Source: an uncultured Eubacteriales bacterium | GTDB lineage: Bacteria > Bacillota > Clostridia > Oscillospirales > CAG-272 | Assembly (NCBI GenBank): GCA_900547565.1 | Contig: URHI01000043.1 | Location: 1-13,951 of the forward strand | DNA length: 13,951 nucleotides | Direction: 5' to 3' | Part shown: positions 1 to 5,509 of the stretch, piece by piece | How positions within the stretch are numbered: the first letter of the stretch is position 1 | Layout: the number at the start of each line of letters is the position of its first letter | Translations under genes and position numbers: made by a program | Notes under the pieces: model-generated | What the model saw: only the letters and a program-made list of their open reading frames with translations | What the model was told of the DNA's origin: nothing | Database searches by the model: none

Positions 1-6
1 CGGGTA

Positions 7-23
7 GGAACCGGCAAGGTTCC
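7..23. repeat. Small inverted repeat (GGAACC/GGTTCC)
   Basis: A perfect 6-bp inverted repeat, GGAACC and GGTTCC, is separated by the 5-base loop GGCAA. It lies downstream of the leftward operon and close to a second, stronger hairpin at 45-74. No T-run follows on either strand, so a terminator role is not shown. Confidence 0.5.
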
Positions 24-44
24 TCATCCGGGCGCGTTCTTTTC

Positions 45-74
45 GTACTTTTCTGGCGCGTACCAGAAAAGTAC
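45..74. repeat. Perfect 12-bp hairpin downstream of the VWA operon
   Basis: GTACTTTTCTGG (45-56) and CCAGAAAAGTAC (63-74) are perfect reverse complements around the 6-base loop CGCGTA. The hairpin sits about 150 bases beyond the stop of the leftward VWA gene. It could act as the distal 3' end of that transcript or be a dispersed palindromic element. There is no classical T-run after it in either direction, so I call it a repeat and not a terminator. Confidence 0.6.
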
Positions 75-78
75 ACTT

Positions 79-190
79 CTTATCGTCCTGTAAGACGATA
101 TTCCTGTAAAAAATACATTCTTCATCGTCCTGAAAGACGATATTTCTGTAAAAAATACATTCTTCATCGTCCTGAAAGACGATATTTCCG
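79..190. repeat. 42-bp tandem repeat, about 2.7 copies, each with a hairpin
   Basis: A 42-base unit starts at about 79, 121 and 163; the last copy is partial. Each copy contains the inverted repeat ATCGTC/GACGAT (starting at 82, 124 and 166) around a 6-base loop, CTGTAA in the first copy and CTGAAA in the other two. The first two units continue into a segment ending in AAAAAATACATTC. Since 42 is a multiple of three, the minus strand reads as a short open frame with a 14-residue repeat, but that frame has no visible ribosome binding site. It is best treated as an intergenic minisatellite. Confidence 0.75.
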
Positions 191-226
191 TATCTCCGAG
201 AAAAAGCAACTATCCTTTTATCCGCC

Positions 227-1777
227 TCACCCGCGAATCAGCTTTTTCAAAAGCTCCACAAACTGCTCTTTGTAAACATCGTTCAGCCCGCGGTTGCCGA
301 GCAGCTCAACCACATCTGACAGACTTCGAATATCTGATTTCTCCGAAATGTATTTGCTGTCGTGTATCAGCATGGACGTTTCTATGACCGCGCAGATAAA
401 CCGCATTTCATCGCTTGCCTCAGCGTATATCTCACAGCCGAAGCTGTATTCGTTTAGCTTGCTGATGTCCTCACCCGGCTCTTTGTGCCTTACAGCCAAC
501 GTGAACCATTTGTCAGCCATCGCATCGGATGACACCTGCTTTTTAGCTGTATCAGTCAGTATCAGCTCGTAACAAACTGTTACAGTGTGCCCGGAGCCGA
601 CCTCGCCGGCATCCTTGGAGTCATCAATAAAGTCCTCAGTTGCCATTACACGGTTTTCATATCCGACCAAACGGTAGGACTCAACATATTCCGGACTGAA
701 TGTGAGCTGCAGCTTGACATCGTCGGCAACCGTGTACAGTGTCGAGGTCAGGTCAGAGCAGAACACCTTTTCAGCCTCGCTGTCGCCGTCGATATAATAG
801 TATACTCCGTTGCCGTTGTCGGCCAGTGCCTCCATGTTGGCATCGCGATAGTTGCCGGTGCCAAATCCCAGTATTGACAGATACACGCCGCCGGCCTTCA
901 TGTCGGATACATATGCCGCAAGGCTCTTGGAGTCCGAAATTCCGACGTTCAGATCACCGTCAGATGCCATGATTATGCGGTTGTTGCCGCCCTCGATGTA
1001 ATATTCTTTAGCTATCTCGTATGCCTTTTTAAGACCGGCCTCGCCGTTGGTCGAGCCTTGGGCCTCGAGACTTTTTACCGCCGATATTATTTTTGCGCTT
1101 TTATCGCCGGAGCACCCCTTGAGCACGACCTCTTCACGTCCCGAATAGGTGACGATCGAAACGGTGTCCTGCGCGCTCAGCTGTTCTGTCAGATATTCAA
1201 ATGCCGAGCACAGCAGCGGCAGCTTATCCTCGCTTTGCATAGAGCCGGAAACATCGATCAGAAAAACAAGATTGTTGCCCTTGGTCGGGGCGGCGTCACG
1301 CGCCTTCAGCCCCAGCCGCAAAAGCGATGCGTCTGGATTCCAGGGACAGTCGATCATATCTGCCTGCACGCTGAATACCTCGCCCTCGCCCGGCTGTGCA
1401 TAGTCGTAAGTGAAATAGTTGACCATTTCCTCGGTCCGGAAGCCGGATGCCCAGCTCTTTATCTCGTTGAAATTACAGCCGCCGTTGACGAGCTTGCGGA
1501 AATATGCGTACGACGCGGTGTCTACGTCGGCAGAGAAGGTTGATACCGCATTGTCTGCCGTACTGACAAACGGATTTTCAATGAATATCTGCGTGTTCTG
1601 CTGCTCGTCATTGTCCTCGCCATCGTAGTTGGCGGAAGCATCGGTGGGCTTAGAATAAGTCATGTTGGCATTGCCGGGCGCCTGCTCCTGCATGTCTGCA
1701 CTCATTCCGGCCGAACAGGATGTCATGCACATCAGTGCAAGGCAGACAGAAATAACTGATAAGATCGTTTTTTTCAT
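227..1777 (-). CDS. YfbK-like von Willebrand factor A lipoprotein
   Basis: A 516-residue secreted lipoprotein. The N-terminus has a basic start, a hydrophobic stretch and a lipobox (MTSC, Cys21), so it should be lipid-anchored on the outer face of the membrane. A polar linker (about 22-65) leads into the conserved N-terminal region of YfbK-type proteins (about 67-160, including FSADVDTASYAYFR and EEMVNYF). The VWA domain (about 168-350) has a complete metal ion-dependent adhesion site: D175, S177 and S179 in DVSGS, T243, and D273 in ASDGD. The region after 350 resembles the DUF3520 tail of the same family. VWA domains bind protein ligands through a divalent metal; the ligand here is unknown. 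The ATG is preceded by AAGGAG at a good distance. It is the last gene of the sigma-factor operon, 18 bases after the preceding lipoprotein gene. The family call is firm, the role is inferred. Confidence 0.9.
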   Translation of the reverse strand: MKKTILSVISVCLALMCMTSCSAGMSADMQEQAPGNANMTYSKPTDASANYDGEDNDEQQNTQIFIENPFVSTADNAVSTFSADVDTASYAYFRKLVNGGCNFNEIKSWASGFRTEEMVNYFTYDYAQPGEGEVFSVQADMIDCPWNPDASLLRLGLKARDAAPTKGNNLVFLIDVSGSMQSEDKLPLLCSAFEYLTEQLSAQDTVSIVTYSGREEVVLKGCSGDKSAKIISAVKSLEAQGSTNGEAGLKKAYEIAKEYYIEGGNNRIIMASDGDLNVGISDSKSLAAYVSDMKAGGVYLSILGFGTGNYRDANMEALADNGNGVYYYIDGDSEAEKVFCSDLTSTLYTVADDVKLQLTFSPEYVESYRLVGYENRVMATEDFIDDSKDAGEVGSGHTVTVCYELILTDTAKKQVSSDAMADKWFTLAVRHKEPGEDISKLNEYSFGCEIYAEASDEMRFICAVIETSMLIHDSKYISEKSDIRSLSDVVELLGNRGLNDVYKEQFVELLKKLIRG

Positions 1778-1795
1778 GGTTCTTCTCCTTTTTGC

Positions 1796-2374
1796 TTAAT
1801 TTTGAGATGTAATAAGAGAAATATCGAAAACCGAAGTAAACCGTTCTCTGTCAAACGGAATTTCATTTGAGTAGTAATCGGTGTATTCCTCAAGCAGGCT
1901 TTGGTCATACGGGCGGTTGTCGAAAAACTCCGACAGCACCAGACTGCCGTCCGACTGGGCATATGCCATGAAAATATACTGCCCGCCCGGCTCGGGAAGT
2001 CCGGTGTCACAGCGGTTGTCCGAACAATACAGCAGCATTGTGCCGTCACGGGTCAGACCACCGTGCTTGGAGCATTCGATGCGCTCGGCAAGCCTGCCCT
2101 TGAGATTTTTGTCCACACGTATACCGTATGTGCTGAGATCATCTACTGATATGTTGGGAGCATTGGGTATTACGTTGCTTACCACATTCACTACCGTTCC
2201 GACAAAAACATAATCCACTAAGCCGACATATTCATACATGTCGGTTTCATTGATCACCATAGATACACGTGCATAATACTCGGTTTTGCCGTTCCAGACA
2301 GCGGTCTTGGGCGAACAGCCGGCAAGGATCGACAGGATAGCGGCAAAAAGCGCAATAGTTGCAAGCTTTTTCAT
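1796..2374 (-). CDS. Small lipoprotein of unknown function
   Basis: A 192-residue protein starting MKKLATIALF, with a signal peptide and lipobox ILAGC (Cys20). The frame extends upstream to 2407, but the ATG at 2374 is preferred because GGAG lies about six bases upstream and the signal sequence begins there. The mature part has one domain: VDYVFVGTVVNVV, then YGIRVDKNLKGRL, paired cysteines in LLYCSDNRCD, then GGQYIFMAYAQSDGSLVLSEF. This order (a transport-to-surface strand, a KG strand, GxxYIFMA) is reminiscent of the netrin/TIMP-like OB fold, but that is a weak pattern impression. It lies between the anti-sigma-like gene and the VWA gene, so it may belong to the same surface complex. Function is not known. 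Confidence 0.8.
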   Translation of the reverse strand: MKKLATIALFAAILSILAGCSPKTAVWNGKTEYYARVSMVINETDMYEYVGLVDYVFVGTVVNVVSNVIPNAPNISVDDLSTYGIRVDKNLKGRLAERIECSKHGGLTRDGTMLLYCSDNRCDTGLPEPGGQYIFMAYAQSDGSLVLSEFFDNRPYDQSLLEEYTDYYSNEIPFDRERFTSVFDISLITSQN

Positions 2375-2387
2375 GTTAATCTCCATT

Positions 2388-2404
2388 CTGCCGCTGTGCG
2401 GCAG
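2388..2404 (-). promoter_or_regulatory. Hairpin directly upstream of the lipoprotein RBS
   Basis: CTGCCGC (2388-2394) and GCGGCAG (2398-2404) are perfect 7-bp complements with a 3-base loop. On the minus-strand mRNA it ends a few bases before the GGAG ribosome binding site of the lipoprotein gene, so it could affect translation or protect a processed 5' end. Confidence 0.5.
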
Positions 2405-2421
2405 CACAAATAGTAATCAGT

Positions 2422-2466
2422 GAATTTTGCCTCGGCAAAATTCGTGCGTGAAATAGTATATTTCAC
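2422..2466 (-). repeat. Double palindrome between anti-sigma-like and lipoprotein genes
   Basis: Two adjacent perfect inverted repeats: GAATTTTGCC/GGCAAAATTC (2422-2431 and 2434-2443, 2-base loop) and GTGAAATA/TATTTCAC (2448-2455 and 2459-2466, 3-base loop). Five bases separate them. The layout resembles dispersed palindromic intergenic elements, or an mRNA processing or attenuation site inside an operon. No T-run follows. Confidence 0.6.
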
Positions 2467-2502
2467 TTTTGGATGGAAGTAACTTTCACGCTGCTGTTCT
2501 CA

Positions 2503-3144
2503 TTAGGTTTCAACGATATTTCTGATATAGCTCACGACCGTGGCGTCCGGGTCGATTTCGGCCGAGTAATCGAAAAGAGTGCCGTATCCGACGTTGCCTG
2601 CCGAGAAGATCAGCTCAGGCGAGCACACCGTCCCCCGGCCACTGCAGATCCACACGCTGACACCGCTTTCCGACGTTGCGTCGGTGTGCCGGCAGGGGGT
2701 AGATGACATGCGCTCCGTCAGCTCCATCAGCTGTTGGGTGCTGAGGTTGACGGCGTAGAGCGCGTCGCCCATACGCCACACCAGCCTTGCCTGACCGTCG
2801 CGCAGATCGGGGGCGACGGCAAGCGGTGTCATTGTGGCGGAGCGCTCGGCAAGCAGAGATGAAAGCGTAGTGTGCTGAGCGGAGGGGCCATTCGAAGTGT
2901 TGGAATCGGGCGATGACAGCTTCAGCACCGCAGGTACTATCATAATGCACAGCACCAGCGCCGCGGCAATTGCGATAAGAGGGTAACGGCGGGCAGGAGC
3001 GCGCGAGCAGTCGGCTTTACGGTCGGCCGCCCGGCGGCGCGCATATGCCGGGCGATAGTTCTGCGCCTCAGCTATAAAGCGGTCATCGATGCTGCCTATA
3101 CTGTCAAACAGATATTCGGCCGAAGGCCGGTTTTTGTTTTTCAC
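2503..3144 (-). CDS. Probable anti-sigma factor, single-pass membrane protein
   Basis: A 213-residue protein. The N-terminal part (1-53) is cytoplasmic and basic near the membrane, with the stretch EYLFDSIGSIDDRFIAEA seen in clostridial sigma-linked membrane proteins. One strong membrane helix spans about 54-76 (YPLIAIAAALVLCIMIVPAV). Residues 77-213 would be outside the cell. The start codon is GTG, and its bases overlap the TGA stop of the sigma gene as GTGA, a translational-coupling arrangement, with GGAGGAGGG just upstream. No zinc-binding HxxxCxxC anti-sigma motif is present, so the anti-sigma role rests on gene order, coupling and topology. The external domain is not recognised and would be the sensing part. 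Confidence 0.72.
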   Translation of the reverse strand: MKNKNRPSAEYLFDSIGSIDDRFIAEAQNYRPAYARRRAADRKADCSRAPARRYPLIAIAAALVLCIMIVPAVLKLSSPDSNTSNGPSAQHTTLSSLLAERSATMTPLAVAPDLRDGQARLVWRMGDALYAVNLSTQQLMELTERMSSTPCRHTDATSESGVSVWICSGRGTVCSPELIFSAGNVGYGTLFDYSAEIDPDATVVSYIRNIVET

Positions 3145-3698
3145 AGCAATCCCTCCTCCTCAAGCAGTCCGCGCAGCGCGACACGTGTGCGGTGAAGCAG
3201 TGTCTTGATCTTGCCTACCGAAAAGCCTGTTTGCGCGGCAATCTGCTCCATGGACGCCGAGCAGAAATAGCGCAGCACAAAAACGCACCGGCGGTCTCCC
3301 GGCAACCCGCCGAGAAAGCCGTTGAGCGCATCGCGCAGACGGTCATTCTCTGCCTCCTCCGCCGGATCCTGCCCGCCGGGGATGCACTCGCACAGCTCGT
3401 CGATGAGCTGCTCTGTGTTGCCTCCGCCGCGTTTCTGACGGTGAGAACGGCGGTAGCAGTCAATTGAAATACGCCGCACCAGCTTGGCGAGATAAGCGCC
3501 GAGCAGGTCGGGACGGTCGGCGGGCATGCTGTTCCAGGCCGCCAGGTATGTATCGCTGACACATTCTTCAGCGTCCTGCCGGTTGCCCACCAATGAGCAC
3601 GACATGCTGTCGAGCATTCGACCGTATTTCAGGTCACTCTGCCTAATGGCCTGTTCGTCACGTGCCCAGTACAACTCCACTATTGCACAATCCTCCAT
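3141..3698 (-). CDS. ECF-type RNA polymerase sigma factor
   Basis: A 185-residue sigma-70 family protein with only regions 2 and 4. Region 2 covers about 18-92, with the core-binding helix DAEECVSDTYLAAW (42-55) and a promoter-melting segment ending in ISIDCYRRSHRQKR. A Gly/Glu-rich linker (91-118) follows. Region 4 covers about 122-180, with LPGDRRCVFVLRYF and the helix-turn-helix MEQIAAQTGFSVGKIKTLLHRTR that reads the -35 element. The frame opens at 3734, but the ATG at 3698 is preferred: it has AGGGGGG five bases upstream and gives the usual family start MEDCAIVELYW. It directs transcription of target genes, probably including its own operon, when released by the membrane partner encoded next to it. 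Confidence 0.9.
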   Translation of the reverse strand: MEDCAIVELYWARDEQAIRQSDLKYGRMLDSMSCSLVGNRQDAEECVSDTYLAAWNSMPADRPDLLGAYLAKLVRRISIDCYRRSHRQKRGGGNTEQLIDELCECIPGGQDPAEEAENDRLRDALNGFLGGLPGDRRCVFVLRYFCSASMEQIAAQTGFSVGKIKTLLHRTRVALRGLLEEEGLL

Positions 3699-3805
3699 TG
3701 TTACCCCCCTGCACATTTTCGGGTCCTCACCCATATAATCGTCAAAAACCGCCCGGAGTTTCAGGTCTGAGCGGATTTTTTGAAAAAATTTTTATCTTCA
3801 TTTTT

Positions 3806-3834
3806 ATTATATCAGATTTTGCGCTGCCGTGCAA
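3806..3834 (-). promoter_or_regulatory. Predicted promoter of the sigma/VWA operon
   Basis: On the minus strand, TTGCAC (3834-3829) and a perfect TATAAT (3811-3806) are separated by 17 bases. It lies just past the terminator of the dehydrogenase gene and about 100 bases before the sigma-factor start. The -10 is strong and the -35 weak. An ECF-type autoregulated promoter may also exist but could not be identified without its motif. Confidence 0.55.
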
Positions 3835-3864
3835 GTGCGCAGCAGCGTTGCGGGCACGTACGGA

Positions 3865-3896
3865 TAAAATTAAAGCCCTGTGCTTTCGCACAGGGC
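3865..3896 (-). terminator. Intrinsic terminator of the dehydrogenase gene
   Basis: On the minus strand the stem GCCCTGTGC/GCACAGGGC (9 bp, plus-strand 3875-3883 and 3888-3896) closes a GAAA tetraloop. It is followed by TTTAATTTTAT. It begins 12 bases after the dehydrogenase stop codon. It separates that gene from the sigma operon. Confidence 0.88.
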
Positions 3897-3908
3897 AGAT
3901 TATTCAGC

Positions 3909-5021
3909 TCAGTCCTCCCAGGGGAACTTATACTGGGTGAGACCCAGCTCATCGCGGACAGCAATGATTTCCTTCTGGACAGATTCGTTGATCGGCACAC
4001 CGTCCTTACGGGCAAGGCGTACAAGGTGCTCCTTCTCGCCGGCAGAGTAGATGCGCTCTGCACCGGGAGCCTTTTTGGAGTTACGTACGGAGCGGATGAT
4101 CTCGCCGGCCTTCTTGCGGCAGAGCTCTTCGCCGAGGAAGTGGTTGGTGTCGATAGCGATGAAGAAATGGCCGAGGTGATAGGGGATCTTTTCGCCGTTG
4201 GGGCCGACGCCGTTGAGCGCTTTACCGTAGTTGCCGTCCTGAAGCACAGCGGAAAGCAGCTCGACTACCATAGCGTAGCCGTAACCCTTGTAGCCGCCCA
4301 TAGCCTCGCCGATGCCGCCGAGAGTGGTCAGTGCAGCTGTGCCCTGACGGATTCTCTTGAGCGCTACTCCGGCGTCGCCCTCGACAGGCTCACCGTCGAT
4401 ACCGATGATGGTTCCGGGATGTACATTTTCGCCGATTCTCTCGTAATATTCGATCTTACCGTTCTGGGTAATGGAGGTGGCGCAGTCAATGAGGAAGTCA
4501 AAATCCTCGTCGGTGGGGATACCGATGGTAAGGGGGTTGGTACCGAACATACCCTCAACGCCGAAGGTGGGAGCAACGGACGGACGAGCGTTTGTGCCGG
4601 TGATACCGATGCAGCCTTCCTTGCAGGACATCCAGGGGTAGTAGCCTGCAATACCGTAGTGGCAGGAGTTGCGGACGACGACCATGCCCATGCCGTATTT
4701 CTTGGCCTTGTCGATAGCCATTCTCATCGACTTGTAGCCGATGACCTGACCCATACCGTCATGACCGTCGACCACGGCGGTGGTCTCGGTTTCCTTGACG
4801 ACCTCAAAGTTGGTGACAGGGTTCTGGATACCGGCCTTGATGCGGTCCAGATAAATGGGCTTGAAGCGGTTTACACCGTGGGACTCAATGCCGCGCTTAT
4901 CGCTCTCAAGCAGAACGTCGGCGCAGATCTCGGCATCTGCCCGGGGGATACCGTAACCGACGAACGAGTCGATCACGAAGTTTGTGATGGTTTTCCAATC
5001 GACGATGTTGGTTTTAGCCAT
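3909..5021 (-). CDS. Ldh_2-family malate/L-lactate-type dehydrogenase
   Basis: A 370-residue NAD(P)-dependent oxidoreductase of the malate/L-lactate/ureidoglycolate dehydrogenase family, which is unrelated to classical Rossmann malate dehydrogenases. Family marks are SHGVNRF (47-53, with the conserved H48), NSCHYGIAGYY (118-128, H121), GTNPL (160-164), LIDCATS (177-183) and GGYKGYGYA (242-250, K245). Length is normal. It should be cytoplasmic and interconvert a 2-hydroxy acid, most likely malate, with its 2-oxo acid. The frame extends to a GTG at 5045, but the ATG at 5021 is chosen because AAAGG lies 11 bases upstream and the earlier GTG sits inside a hairpin with no ribosome binding site. 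It stands alone between its own promoter and terminator, and no allantoin genes are nearby, so the substrate is unproven. Confidence 0.9.
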   Translation of the reverse strand: MAKTNIVDWKTITNFVIDSFVGYGIPRADAEICADVLLESDKRGIESHGVNRFKPIYLDRIKAGIQNPVTNFEVVKETETTAVVDGHDGMGQVIGYKSMRMAIDKAKKYGMGMVVVRNSCHYGIAGYYPWMSCKEGCIGITGTNARPSVAPTFGVEGMFGTNPLTIGIPTDEDFDFLIDCATSITQNGKIEYYERIGENVHPGTIIGIDGEPVEGDAGVALKRIRQGTAALTTLGGIGEAMGGYKGYGYAMVVELLSAVLQDGNYGKALNGVGPNGEKIPYHLGHFFIAIDTNHFLGEELCRKKAGEIIRSVRNSKKAPGAERIYSAGEKEHLVRLARKDGVPINESVQKEIIAVRDELGLTQYKFPWED

Positions 5022-5044
5022 GAATGACCATACCTTTCTTTTCA

Positions 5045-5114
5045 CGTGAAAACTTGAATTTGGAGCATCGCTCCATTTTCACGCGCGGGCCTGCCGGACG
5101 TGATGCTGCCGGCA
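5045..5114 (-). promoter_or_regulatory. Hairpin-rich 5' leader of the dehydrogenase mRNA
   Basis: Within the predicted leader are nested inverted repeats. CGTGAAAA (5045-5052) pairs with TTTTCACG (5076-5083) and encloses the hairpin TGGAGC/GCTCCA (5061-5066 and 5070-5075). Further upstream in the transcript, TGCCGG (5092-5097) pairs with CCGGCA (5109-5114). The first structure ends a few bases before the ribosome binding site. It does not match a riboswitch class I recognise; a dispersed palindromic repeat is also possible. Confidence 0.5.
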
Positions 5115-5143
5115 AGCCATCGTATTTTGTTCATACTGAGTAT

Positions 5144-5172
5144 ATTGTAGCACAATACGGTGTTTTTTGCAA
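5144..5172 (-). promoter_or_regulatory. Predicted promoter of the dehydrogenase gene
   Basis: On the minus strand, TTGCAA (5172-5167) and TACAAT (5149-5144) are 17 bases apart, a good sigma-A match. Transcription would begin near 5137, giving a leader of about 115 bases that contains the hairpins at 5045-5114. Confidence 0.7.
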
Positions 5173-5262
5173 TAGCGTAGTAAGAAATTATTTTAATAAG
5201 GTTTTTTTACATACAAAAAAGTCTATAAGAGCCCGAAAGATTTTGTAATATGTATGCGCAAC

Positions 5263-5312
5263 GTCAGGCTGAAATGCATAACCTCAGCTTCGGGTGCATA
5301 TGTGGCCCTGAC
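5263..5312. other. Nested dyad in the divergent intergenic region
   Basis: GTCAGG (5263-5268) pairs with CCTGAC (5307-5312). Inside it, ATGC (5274-5277) pairs with GCAT (5296-5299) and ACC (5281-5283) with GGT (5293-5295). It lies between the leftward dehydrogenase promoter and the rightward promoter at 5428, outside both predicted transcripts. It could be an operator region or part of an unrecognised RNA. The rest of the 5115-5427 stretch holds a small palindrome, TTCCA/TGGAA at 5322-5336, and nothing else I can name. Confidence 0.35.
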
Positions 5313-5427
5313 TGACTAAAGTTCCAATGTATGGAATACTATCCGTATAATAAGCACTAATGAGTTGCAAAAAGCCGGTCATTTGTTTGCAACAACGATG
5401 ATTTTTTTATCTTTTGACAAAAAAATG

Positions 5428-5456
5428 TTGACAATCAGCGACAAATATGCTATACT
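5428..5456 (+). promoter_or_regulatory. Strong promoter of the first GLUG-repeat surface gene
   Basis: Consensus TTGACA (5428-5433) and TATACT (5451-5456) are separated by exactly 17 bases. Transcription should begin near 5463, leaving a leader of about 47 bases. AAAGGAG at 5496-5502 is the ribosome binding site. Confidence 0.85.
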
Positions 5457-5509
5457 CACACTACCATTAATTATAAGCGAAACCATTATGATTTCAAAGG
5501 AGAACCACC

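Noticed and set aside
79..190. Possible CRISPR array
   Set aside because: The whole 42-base unit repeats with no unique spacers, there are under three copies, and no cas genes are present.
24..209. 61-residue minus-strand frame with 14-residue repeats
   Set aside because: The repeat protein is a by-product of the 42-bp tandem repeat being a multiple of three; no ribosome binding site or promoter is visible.
3780..5027. Long 415-residue open frame antisense to the dehydrogenase gene
   Set aside because: It lies opposite a gene with complete family motifs, has a Val/Asp/Gly-rich composition typical of a shadow frame, crosses the terminator, and has no convincing start signals.
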